Assembly: GCA_013368375.1 (NCBI GenBank)
Contig: JAACJP010000007.1
Coordinates: 248,001-312,000 of the forward strand
Direction of reading: 5' to 3'
DNA: 64,000 bases
DNA from: Tricholomella constricta
Lineage: Eukaryota; Basidiomycota; Agaricomycetes; Agaricales; Lyophyllaceae
The notes beneath the pieces are model-generated. The model searched no databases, was not told the origin of the DNA, and saw only the letters and a program-made list of their open reading frames with translations. Below are positions 44,701 to 54,065 of this stretch, piece by piece; the stretch's first letter is position 1; every line of letters begins with the position of its first letter. A program made the position numbers and the translations under genes.

Positions 44701-45947
44701 ACCACGGTCTCCCAGATTCCATCATCTCGGATCGTGGCACCCTTTTCGTTTCTAACTTTTGGAAAGAACTTACTTTGCGTCTCGACATCGACGCTCATTT
44801 CTCCACAGCCTATCACCCACGCACGGATGGCCTCACAGAGCGTACTAATCAGACTCTTGAGGGCTATCTGCGCGCGTACTGCTCGTACCAGCAGGACGAT
44901 TGGGTTGATTACCTTCCCCTGGCAGAATTCGTTTTCAACAACTCCGAAAACTCGTCAACAAAACATTCGCCATTCTACGCCAACTATGGTTTCCATCCTA
45001 CCTTCACTCCTAAACTTTCTGAAGTCTCTACCGTTGCTGCTGACGATTTAGCTCTACGTTTAGATCAAATTCATTCCGAACTACGCGCCGAACTTCAGTA
45101 TTCTCAAGATCGTCAAAAGAGAATATTCGACACCAAGGTCTTACCCTCTCCATCCTATTCTCCCGACCAACTGGTATGGCTACTTCGCCGTAACATTCGA
45201 ACGACTAGGCCGTCGCTCAAATTGGATCATCGACGCCTCGGCCCTTTCCCAGTCGTTCGTCGTATCGGCTTGCAGACGTATCAGCTACGCCTCCCATCCT
45301 ATCTCTCTCGACTCCATCCCGTGTTCCACACCTCCCTATTAGAACCCTATCAAGACCCTTCGGAATTCCATCCCCACTCCTCTCCTCAACCCTTCCAACT
45401 CGCCGACTCTACCCCATCCATTTCCAACATTCTCGACTCTCGTAAAATTGGTCATCGTTATGAATACTTCGTCCACTGGCACTCCCTTCCCGACTCAGAA
45501 AATTCCTGGATCGCCCTCTCCGACATCCCTACTACCGCCAACGAACTTATCGATCGTTTCCACCGTCGTCACCCCCGAGCCCCGAGGCCTCATCCTATTA
45601 CGTTACAACAACACTTTTCTCTTATTACTGACAATTTACCTACTAGTTCCACTCACGACGCCCAAGATGTTCCATCGACCGAACTTCCCCTCTCTACGTC
45701 CGAGTCTCCCGTGTCGCACTTCGACGTAACCGGTGTTACGCCAGGAGCCGTGTCAACCTCGGTAGACGGTCGTGAACAGAGTTCGGCTCACGGTTCGTCG
45801 TCGTTTCCTCATCCTCGTCCCGTTTCTCCTCCTACTATACATGAAAATCCTCGTTCTGTTTACGTACCTCCGCCTACTACTACTACTCGCACAGGTCGCG
45901 TCTCTCGGCCTCCCAATCGCCTCGATCCACCATTAAAAGGGGGATAA
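41661..45947 (+). CDS. pol: Pol of element 1 (protease, RT, RNase H, integrase, chromodomain), made by -1 frameshift
   Basis: About 1429 codons follow the shift; the first ATG (41964) is inside the protease and is not the true start. Retropepsin: [11 protein letters not shown] with DSG at 41910-41918. RT: [20 protein letters not shown], then VIDLKNAF, and the YLDD box at 43221-43232. RNase H: [12 protein letters not shown] and [15 protein letters not shown]. Integrase: HHCC zinc region ending CDTCN (about 44450), and the catalytic triad in [17 protein letters not shown] and [21 protein letters not shown] segment precedes the chromodomain (about 45420-45600; [20 protein letters not shown]), which targets integration to chromatin marks. 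A Ser/Pro-rich tail ends at the LTR. No stop or frameshift is visible. Confidence 0.96.
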   Translation, partial: [1428 protein letters not shown]

Positions 45948-46092
45948 TGTCACGGTCACTACTACGTTATGTCTCACCTACTTACTTACGCGTTATTTTA
46001 CGATACACTTTTTCCTTAGTTCAATCAACACATTCATAGCTGCTACGCTTCGTCCCTCGCCTAAGTCTATTGTCTCAACCTTGACCGTAACA
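45948..46092 (+). repeat. 3' LTR of element 1
   Basis: It is identical by eye to the 5' LTR. The pol stop codon TAA (45945-45947) directly abuts it, and the polypurine tract (aaaagggggataa, about 45935-45947) overlaps the last pol codons. Confidence 0.96.
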
Positions 46093-46097
46093 CCCCC

Positions 46098-46570
46098 TGT
46101 CAGGGGAACTCTCGTTGGCGCCCCCCAACGCTCACCGATCGTTCCTCGACTCACGCGATCATCCCCGACTGACCGATCGCGATCCCGACCCTGACGCTCC
46201 AACCCAAGCGTCGGTGTACATACTTACTTACTTCCTGTCGTTTCCCCTCCCTCCCTGCGCACGCCCGACGCCGATCCCGACGACCTGACACCCCGAAGTT
46301 GGCTGTCCCGCCTCGTGCCCGTACCCTGAGCCACGAGGATCGGACAGCATCGGGAACGTGTCCGTACACGAGCCGCACACCATTCGTTATTATTACATGT
46401 ACAGTACACTCTGGAGGACCGGCCCTCACGTCCTACACTCGTATATAGTCGGCCCCCTGGCATTTGGGAATCCTTTACACTATTCTCTTCGGATTCCCCC
46501 TTGCCAGGTAAGCCTTACTTACCTTCGTTACTGTACATCAATATAACTTCGGATTCCCCCTTGCCAGTGT
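46098..46570 (-). repeat. Probable 3' LTR and duplicated polypurine segment of decayed Gypsy element 2
   Basis: On the minus strand this region lies downstream of the truncated pol of element 2 and ends in CTGACA (plus-strand tgtcag at 46098), a plausible LTR terminus. A 20-bp polypurine-like segment (minus strand ctggcaagggggaatccgaa) occurs twice 60 bp apart, at about 46488-46508 and 46548-46568. The LTR start is not certain and no partner LTR is seen near 49.3 kb. Confidence 0.45.
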
Positions 46571-46596
46571 GATCACGCTCCACTGTAAGGGTTGCC

Positions 46597-47827
46597 CTAA
46601 CAGCAGAATAGTGTAAACCGGAGACCCGACGAAGCCGACTCGAGGTTCTCCTTGAGGAACGCATTGAGTTCGACTTGCTCTGCGGGCGACAGAGGGTAGA
46701 CCTTCGTGCCAGTTGGTGACGTGCCTGGTTCCAATTCGATCGCATGGTCCCACTGTTTGCGATCGGGAAGCTCGTCAAACGCAACCTTGGAGAAGACATC
46801 TTCAAAGTCATGGAGGTGCGTCGGGACGGCATCGCGGAATGACTTGGGCACAGAGTTCACAGCATGCGCTTCAGCAAGTCACTGTGATGTCGTCTGACTG
46901 GCGCGGATGTGCACTTCGATCGGAGGAGGGTGGATCGCAGTCGCAAAGATGCGATCACCATTCAGGAAGGTCTCCGTGAGGAAGTCGCCCGACTCTGGAT
47001 CGGGTTCCTCCAGGATTGGGGTGTAGGGGAGGAACTCGTCGGTGTCAGAGTTGTCTTCGAAGTAGGGGCAGGTCGGGGCTTGCAGGTCGGGCTCGACTGT
47101 CGGGATTCCTTCCGCCCGACAAGCCCGAATGGCGGCTCGCAGCTTGGTGCGTGAACGACGCTCCTCCTTGACTTCAACCTTGCAGGTGTCGCAACGTGTC
47201 AGTGCTCGACTCATTTTCACCTTTCCCGTCGCCCAATCAATGTCGGGGTTGTGGTCTCGGAGCCAGGTGAATCCGAGAATGAGATCCTGCTTCCCAATAC
47301 CCGCGACCGCGAACAGAACGCGCTCGTGACCGTCGTAGCGTAAGACTGCGCCCACAACGTATTCAATAGCGCCCGCCTCATTAGGGGTTCCGTCAACATT
47401 GTAGGCACGTGTCGGGCGATTCAGCCGTCGCGTCTTCAGCTTGTGCTTTTCAACGAAGGCAGTGTTGATGAAGCAAGCCGAAGCCCCGCTGTCAACGAGG
47501 GCAGCGAGAGAATGCGTCTCTTGGGTGTCGGTGGTCTCGAGCTTGACCTTGAGCGACAAGAATAAGGAGTCGGGGGAGGCGGCGATCACGAAGCGACGGG
47601 GCAGTTGCTTTTCCCAGCGCGGTAGTCCGCGACGCGACAGTACAGTCGGCTCGGTTGGAGCAACCGAAGGAGATGGCGTTTGGTCAGGAGAGGATTGTAC
47701 GTCTTCGTCGATCGGTTCACCCGTAGAAGTAGCAGCAATATTAAGTATATTGGGGTACTCTACAGATAGGGGGGCGAACCGATTACGACTAGACAACGGG
47801 GGCGTACTTTTCACCCGTTGTGCGACT
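46597..47827 (-). pseudogene. pol: Protease and truncated RT relic of element 2
   Basis: The retropepsin domain has [20 protein letters not shown] and a typical second half (LILGFTWLRDHNPDIDWATG). After a linker the frame meets TGA at 46879, then continues in the same frame with the RT approach segment (HLHDFEDVFSKVAFDELPDR, then WDHAIELEPGT and LSPAEQVELNAFLKENLES). Coding sense is lost at about 46620, before the catalytic motifs. Confidence 0.85.
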
Positions 47828-49293
47828 AAAAATCCTCTTCCGTGGCCAAGGCGGTCGGGTCGGCTGACTCGGGAGTTGGGTCAGCTGGGATCGCATCCTT
47901 GCGCGCCAGTAGCTGCATGATCAGCTCATCCAGTTCCTCTGGCATGATGTGGCGCAGGTCAAAGCGCTTGGGGCAGTCGCGTCGGGTCGGCTGGAATCGC
48001 GTCCTTACGTGCCAACAGCTGCATAATCAGCTCATCCAGCTCCTCTGGCATAATGTGGCGCAGGTCGAAGCGCTTTGGGCAGTCACGCCAGAAGTGCCCC
48101 GGCTGCTTGCACTGACGACAGGTGTCGTCCTGAACAGGACGTCCGCGGAGCCGGTCGATGTCCATAGGGACACCTGGGGGAAGAGACGGCGTCACGGGCG
48201 TGCTGAGAAAGTGCGCCGGTGCTGACGCACGAACGGGAGCGGTCGGTGGGGCAGTGGGTCGCCATCGGAGCATGGGCGCGACCACAGGCATCGGAATGGG
48301 GGCAGTCGGGCAACTCGCAGTCGGAACTGTCGGAGCCGACCGACGGTGGAAGTCCTCCTCGGTCCTCATGATGAAGTCCTGGGAGCGGGCGATCGCTAGC
48401 CAGTCCTCGATCTTGGAGTCGTCGGGCCGACCCGTGGTGATGCTCCCAAGCCTCCTTGAGAGCTTCGGGTCCATGCCCCGACGGAATTTGAGGACCAGAT
48501 GGCGGCCGTCTGGGTAATCGGCCTTGATCCACAGGGCTTTGAACGAGTCGATGTACTCATCGATGGTGCACCCATTCTGGAAGTACGCTGTCGACTCAAG
48601 GGTGAGCGCAGCGTTGGCGACTTCGTCGAACAGGAAGAACTCCTTTTCGAAGTTCGATGCGAAGTCCTTCCAGGTCGGGAATGCGCGCTTTACCGACCCA
48701 TACTGAAAGACCCAACCAACGAAGTCGGCGGCGCGACCGTGTTGCATGTATGACAACACCCAGCTGATTCAGGCGTGGTCGTCGGCGAACTGTCCGACGC
48801 TCAGGGAGAAGCAGAGCTGGCACGCGTTCCAGAAGGCGCGGCCGCCCAATCGAGCGCCGTCATACACGGGAGGGGGCGACGGCCGAATGTGCGATCCCGA
48901 TCGTGGAAGGGGAGGGGACGTCGGCAGGGGCCGCGCCGGCGTCGCGGGGGTCGTAGGTGCTGCTGGGGAGGCAGCGGAGGGGTTCCCCAAAACGATGGTA
49001 TCTAAAAGAGCGGCAATGCAGTCCATGGTGGCCGAGTTGGTGGTGTTGGATTGGGAGAGAGCCGACATTGCGGTTTCAAGGCTTGCCAGTCGTTCCTCTG
49101 GCGTAAGCGCAGCAGGAGACGGAGGCGTGTCGAATTCACTTGCCTTCAACTTCCATTCATTCAACCGCTTGTTCTGATCTACTAAGAGATCACAAAGTTT
49201 GTTGGTGATTAAGTACTTGTCGTTTGTTTTCTCAGATGCATGATGAGTGAAAGACAAAAGCTGCTTTGTGACACCCCAAAGCACGCTGGACAT
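47828..49293 (-). pseudogene. gag: gag relic of element 2
   Basis: ATG at 49293. The N-terminal part (174 aa) has a predicted coiled helix (LCDLLVDQNKRLNEWKLKAS), a Pro-rich linker and the start of the capsid (GGRAFWNACQLCFSLSV), then TGA at 48769. The frame continues with LSYMQHGRAADFVGWVFQYG, EFFLFDEVANAALTLESTAY and a zinc knuckle CRQCKQPGHFWRDC. Downstream a tandem duplication of 106 bp (not a multiple of 3) makes the reading end at 47959. Without it the frame would run to a TAG near 47828. The stop and duplication are read directly; the undamaged state is inferred. Confidence 0.88.
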
Positions 49294-49991
49294 GCACCCC
49301 TGCCAGGCATAGAGGTGCGGCCACAGTGATCAGCATGCATGCAAAGCCGTGTTCTGTTCCTTTCAATGGCACAAAAAAGAATAACCCAGGCTATGTAAAG
49401 AATATCTGTGACGATGAAACGAGTACCCATTCCAGAATTCCCCAGTGGGCCATTTAAGAGGAATGCCAGGGCATTCGTCGATGATTGAAGCAGTCAGCAA
49501 AGCAGTGGTCGGAGGGGTTGATTCAAGTTCAGCACTACTGTCATCGTGGAGCCTTTCGACCTCCATATCGGATACATATCTGAAGATTTCAACAGATTAG
49601 ATATGCATGTGTCGAGCAAAAATTAGAACCTTACACGTCAGCAAATTTGATGCTTTCAAATTCTGCTGGTGATGATGCCACAAATCCCATTTGTGAAGAA
49701 GCAGGACCAGGCGCTGCAAGAGAACATGTTGAGGAGGCTGTTTGAGAAGGTCTGGTGGGCGAGAAAAGCACTGCCCATGTCACCTGGGTCTGGACCTGTT
49801 CTTTATTGTGCAGTACAGCTTCTGGCTTGCATTTATGAGTGCTCTGCATGTGGTTTGCTAACAGATCAACATTCCCCTGTTTAGAGTCTGTAAAGACCTT
49901 TTTTTGCACCTTGGACACTGTGCTTGTAACTTTCATCCAATTCATTGTGTTGCCACTCAAGTTCTTCAGGGTTTAGCACTTCCTGGAGAAT
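49294..49991. other. Unassigned sequence between two decayed Gypsy elements
   Basis: Minus-strand frames (49960-49631 and 49566-49363) contain Cys/His-poor segments such as WPTGEFWNGYSFHRHRYSLH, vaguely like N-terminal parts of basidiomycete transposon proteins, but too short to assign. No LTR of element 2 is found here, so its 5' end is probably lost. Confidence 0.35.
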
Positions 49992-50225
49992 TGTAACGAC
50001 AGCGCGTTACAATACGTCTATATTGAGATGCGACCTGTTTGGCATTACCTTCTGGTAATGCACGACCATCTTTGTTATGCGTATATAAATGTCTTGTACA
50101 GTTTATGCTTAGATAATCCTTTGCACCTTCACCCTGTACACGTACTTAGCAGAATCCCACAGATTGGTCTAGCTTAACGTGTCTGGTGTCTCGCAAGGAT
50201 CCCCCAACCCCGTACAACCGTTACA
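49992..50225 (+). repeat. Probable 5' LTR of Gypsy element 3
   Basis: The sequence begins tgtaacgac and ends cgttaca. It contains a TATA-like gtatataaat near 50078-50087 and lies directly upstream of a gag-like coding region. No second copy is in the window, so the boundaries rest on the termini and context only. Confidence 0.5.
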
Positions 50226-50339
50226 CTTTTTTAAGCTACCCAGCTTTGCTATCTGCTTAACTGCTCTCTATCTTCGACGTCGACTCGCTTATCAGCGCCA
50301 TCACCATCACCACAACCCTGAAACGAAGATCTATCTGCG

Positions 50340-52531
50340 ATGGATCCAAACCGAGCGCCACCGAGCGCTACCAGCTCTGAAAACACACCAACGATACAAT
50401 CTATCGTCGACCCGCCAGTACCGCGACCTCCTATAGCCTATGTGCCGCCTCAACGTCGTTCGGGCGAAGTCGGGCAAGGTGTAGCAGCAGCAGAGGGACC
50501 AACAGCGGTAAGTAGCCTGGAGCTACTATCAATGCATGCCACAGAGCGCCCAGCTGCAAGGTTAGGCACTCTGGGGGTTGAAACTGCTGAAGATGCGAGT
50601 CTTAGACATGCATCGGACGATGGCCCCGTACGATTGGCTCTACAACAAGTGTACGCCGCGTACGCCGCCTCCCCGGCCCCCACTGCTGCGCCACAGTCTT
50701 CGGTACAAGCCCCGGTACACGCCAACATGGATAACCAGTCGGTTACGAGTGCGTACCTTTGACGACGGGCATTATCGCCTGTCAGCTCGACGGCAGAATC
50801 GGACAACGGGACCCTGAACATCTTCAGGTTTTCGCCCCTCCTCAAGCACCAGGTTCACCTCTACTGGTCAGAAAACCAGTCGATGGTCCCAGACGCTAGT
50901 CGACGTACTCAGATGAATGAGAACGCGCTAGGCTCCGCCTACGTACACTGTGCGATCATGGACACGGAGCCTGATACGAACAGTATCGAATTTGTAAAGC
51001 TAGTTATCGAAGGCATTCACTTTGGAATAGATAACTATGCTATGGCCACTGTCTTGGAAGCATCGAGGTCTTCGACACCGAAAGCTCCGCAAGCAACAGT
51101 AGGAACAACACAAGCAGCCGACAGCATCGGCCCGTGCTCACCACGCCTGTAAAAATTGAGGATCGTGTGGATGAAACACATGACGGCATCAAACCGATTG
51201 AGGAAAGGCCTGCGCCTGCTCAAACACTACGGTTCACGACTGAGACATTACCACCTGTGATACAAGTCCCTGGGAATGCATCCCGTCGATACCCAATGGC
51301 AGACTCGTGGGCAGACAGAGTCGCCCTCCAGCGCGAGCGGGATCGAGACTTGCAGCAACAGGGTCATTCAGTTTACGATGACCAGGGAGTGATCTTTATC
51401 GGACGTCAGCCCGTCGACCAAATGAAGAGCATTTATTCCGAGTCGATTGGACAACCTCACGAACAGGACAATAATGTGCAGAGTGCCCCCTACGATGAGC
51501 ACCTGCAGGGACGTGATCAACAGCAAACATTTGCTAGAGATCGACCTCCTCATGAGACTCCCATAGTTCGTATGCATTTTACCAATGCTCGTGGACGCGG
51601 TAGGGGAATGAGCGTCGTGAACCCTATATCACGAAACCCAGGTAGATCAAGTGAAACCCCTGGGCGTGGGTTCTCGATGCCTCCGCAAGTGCGGTCAACT
51701 TCCCGAAACCCTGGAGTCGCTGAAGCCGTGGAACAATACCGAGATTCTATGCATGTACGCTTGAAAGCGCTGCTAGAAGAACAACTCGGTACACGCCTGC
51801 AACTTCCCGAGGGTAGTAAATTGAGGCGATCTGACGCGTCCAAAACTATAACTCCATACGCTGGAGGAACCAAGGTTAGCGACCTTGAAAGGTGGCTAAC
51901 GGACGTGTGCGTTCATTTAGCCGCATGCCAGTATGGTGGCGACGAACGCGACCGTGAACGCGTGCTCGTTGTACCAGAGTTTCTCAGAGGAGAAGCTAAG
52001 ACATGGTACCAGCGCCACGTCGTTCATGTAAACCGTCGTCAACGCCATTGGACGTTTGTAGACGTCATTCTTGGATTGTATGATCGCTTTGTACAGCCGT
52101 CAACAATGCAGGATGCACGAGAGGACTTTTACGATGCTACTTATAATGAAAGCATTGGAGTTCAAGGGTTTTATGACGAGCTCATGGACCACGCACAAAA
52201 TATGGCTGTGTTCCCAGACGAATACACCGTGCGTGATACCTTCCTGGAAGGTATACCCAAAGATATGCTCGTCGCCCTAATTAAGGAAGGTGGATTGTCA
52301 CCTGAGATAAATACAGTCGATGAGTTTGTCTCCGAGGCGAAGGTGTATGGGTCTGCCTCTAAGACAGCTGCGCACTACCTTGCTCGAAACTCATGCCGTC
52401 GTTCGCGCCAGAATCCCGAAGTAACATCTTCGAGGCCCCGCGGAGGTGGGCGAATCGGTACCACTTTCATTCGCAAGTCCGCCTTAGCAGGAGGACTACA
52501 CGCGAGAGTGGTGGCTACGCCACTGCGTTGA
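50340..52531 (+). pseudogene. gag: gag relic of element 3
   Basis: The region opens with ATG (MDPNRAPPSATSSENTP), a disordered leader that stops at 50762 and resumes at about 50883 in the same frame. The main part (51134-52531) is in another frame and holds a good Gag core: VEQYRDSMHVRLKALLEEQL, then LERWLTDVCVHLAACQYGGD, EFLRGEAKTWYQRHVVHVNR, YDRFVQPSTMQDAREDFYDA and MAVFPDEYTVRDTFLEGIPK. A zinc-knuckle region would follow, but the frame ends at 52531 and the sequence is then interrupted at 52585. I infer at least two disabling frame lesions. Confidence 0.8.
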
Positions 52532-52584
52532 CGAGGAGGAAAGGTGGAAGTGCAAGCACGCCCCGACCCGAACTCGGGTGCGCC

Positions 52585-52943
52585 TGTCACGAACGTCCCT
52601 AACGACCACCCCTAAAGTCACACCCACTACGCTTTCCCACGCACGTCCGCCGTACATATATGACACCACTTTCTTTTCGGACACCTTACCTCGATATTAC
52701 CATTTGTTAAGACCAGTTCCTGTTCTCGTTCTCGTTTCTATCTCTCTTTCTCAAATATACTTGGCTTCACACCTGTATCACCTGAGCTCGTTCGATCGAA
52801 TTAGCTCCGGTGAACTCCTTCGTCAACGCTCATGACCTCCGAATATCCTTTCGAAGGCCGTTTTCCTTGACGAACGTCAGGCCTGTCCGCTTCGGTGGTT
52901 CCAGAGTACATCTGTAACCGACGTGCTACGCAGAGTCCTAACA
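52585..52943 (+). repeat. 5' LTR of element 4' (diverged subtype)
   Basis: Starts tgtcacgaacg, ends cctaaca, 359 bp. It is the same length as the LTR at 53706 but with many substitutions. TATATG (52657-52662) lies 31 nt before ACCTCGATATTA (52688-52699), the inferred RNA start, which pairs with 52944-52955 immediately after the LTR. Confidence 0.88.
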
Positions 52944-52955
52944 TAATATCGAGGT
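52944..52955 (+). promoter_or_regulatory. Self-priming primer-binding site of element 4'
   Basis: TAATATCGAGGT begins directly after the LTR and is the exact reverse complement of ACCTCGATATTA at 52688-52699. Compared with the intact copy, the duplex window is shifted by 1-2 nt, and the LTR and the primer site have changed together. Confidence 0.75.
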
Positions 52956-52972
52956 CCTCCCACCCACCGGAC

Positions 52973-53705
52973 ATGTCCTCGACGATAGTGGAGCCTAACA
53001 CAACCATCCGCTATCAAAACTTCGAAGGTCCCTCCTTCACTCAAAGGAGACCTTCACCACCACCCTTCGAAACCTCCCCTGCCTCAACAGGACCTCCGAT
53101 GCAAGGGACTTTCGGATCCAACAGGTCCAGGTTGGAACACCAGATCTTCCAACCTGGCCAACATGAGGGGGATTTTTCCTCAGTCAGTCAGGACCCACGA
53201 CGACCCCTACCCCGAACCCCCTCAAACGTATTCAACCCCTCTTACCAACTCGCCACCCCCAACTATCCCCCCTTACCACCATCCGCAACGACCTCCGGAC
53301 CTCCGCTTTCAAGTAACCAGACTCCCGGGTCGTACTACGAAAGGTTGAGGCACCCGGAGATGTTCCAGAGGAGGGATAGGGCTCGAGAGGAGGGACAGGG
53401 ACAGTTCGCTCGTCAACAAAACCCCTTTCTACACGGTTCAGACCACGAAAGGATACTCTACGAACTCCGCATGACGCGAGAAGAGTTTTCACGACAACTC
53501 CTAGTCGAAACCATGGGGATGGATCATCAACCCCGAACACCGGAACAATGGGCCAACCTCGTGTTGTCGACCATGCAACTGCACGAAGCCCATCGATTAC
53601 CCCCACAACTGACGGTTTTGCTACAAATGGGGGGAAACGAAAGAAGGTTACGCGCTCTGGCTGGAGAAATCCAGACGTCCAACGAGGGAAGAAGATTCTC
53701 CGACC
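52973..53705 (+). pseudogene. gag: Truncated gag of element 4'
   Basis: About 244 codons from ATG match the intact Gag at 54094 almost exactly. Visible differences are one residue (ET versus EN near residue 34) and loss of three codons (Ala-His-Glu) after EEFSRQ. Coding continues into the inserted LTR and meets a stop at 53735-53737, so the native product is lost. Confidence 0.88.
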
Positions 53706-54064
53706 TGTCACGACCGTCCCTAATCGACCACCCCTAAACTACCCACCTTCTACGCTTTCCCACGCACGTCCGCGGTACATATATGACACCACTTTCTTCT
53801 TTGACACCTTACCTCGATATTGCTTATTGTTACGACTAGTCTCTGTTCTCGGTTTCTTTTCCACTCTCAATCTATTCTGTTTCTTTCACTCGTATCTCTT
53901 GAGCTTCACACGTTCTCGTAAACGCTCTCGTGAACGCCTTCGTCGACGCTCACGACCTCCGGATATCCTATTCGAAGGCCGTCTTCCTCAACGAACGTCA
54001 GGCCTGTCCGCTTCGGTGGTTCCAGAACACTTCTGTAACCGGCGTGCTACACAGAGTCCTAACA
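53706..54064 (+). repeat. 5' LTR of element 4
   Basis: Starts tgtcacgacc, ends cctaaca (359 bp). TATATG at 53780-53785 lies about 29 nt before TTACCTCGATATT (53809-53821), the inferred RNA 5' end. Confidence 0.92.
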
Positions 54065-54065
54065 T

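Larger units (their letters stand above)
40334..46092 (+). mobile_element. Intact Ty3/Gypsy chromovirus (element 1)
   Basis: The element is 5759 bp, with two 145-bp LTRs (40334-40478 and 45948-46092) that read identically by eye, so the insertion is recent. A 5-bp target duplication CCCCC flanks it (40329-40333 and 46093-46097). Order: LTR, self-complementary primer site, gag, -1 frameshift site, protease, RT, RNase H, integrase, chromodomain, polypurine tract, LTR. This order and the C-terminal chromodomain define a chromovirus; the priming scheme places it with the Tf1/sushi group. All ORFs are open, so the copy is a candidate for an active element. Its right end touches the LTR-like sequence of decayed element 2. 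Confidence 0.97.
46571..49293 (-). mobile_element. Decayed, internally deleted Ty3/Gypsy element 2
   Basis: Reading on the minus strand: gag (49293 to about 47828), protease (to about 46882), the first 75 or so codons of RT (to about 46620), then an abrupt change to 3' non-coding sequence. Most of RT, RNase H and integrase are missing, so an internal deletion is inferred. Lesions: in-frame TGA at 48769-48771 in gag, a 106-bp tandem duplication at about 47880-48090 that shifts the gag frame, and an in-frame TGA at 46879-46881 between protease and RT. The element is non-autonomous and dead as a coding unit. It is a different family from element 1. Confidence 0.88.
49992..52584 (+). mobile_element. 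Decayed Ty3/Gypsy element 3, 5' part, interrupted by element 4'
   Basis: It consists of a probable LTR and a gag region with several frame changes (frames at 50340, 50883 and 51134 are not all the same). It is cut at 52584/52585 by the LTR of another family. The pol half would lie beyond the nested insertions, outside the window. It shares no sequence with elements 1, 2 or 4. Confidence 0.75.
52585..53705 (+). mobile_element. Truncated copy of Gypsy family 4 (element 4'), host of a nested insertion
   Basis: It comprises a 359-bp LTR (52585-52943), a 12-nt self-complementary primer site and the first part of gag, cut at 53705 by the LTR of the intact family-4 element. The gag piece is nearly identical to that of the intact copy, but the LTR differs at many positions. 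The rest of this copy should lie beyond the right end of the window if the event was a nested insertion. Confidence 0.88.

Noticed and set aside
49363..49960. DNA transposon remnant between elements 2 and 3
   Set aside because: Segments look faintly like transposon proteins, but they are short, with no catalytic motif or terminal repeats visible; left unassigned.
52585..53705. Element 4' as a second start of the same element produced by an assembly error
   Set aside because: The LTR differs at many positions and gag has a specific 9-bp deletion, so it is a separate copy, although only long reads could settle the arrangement.
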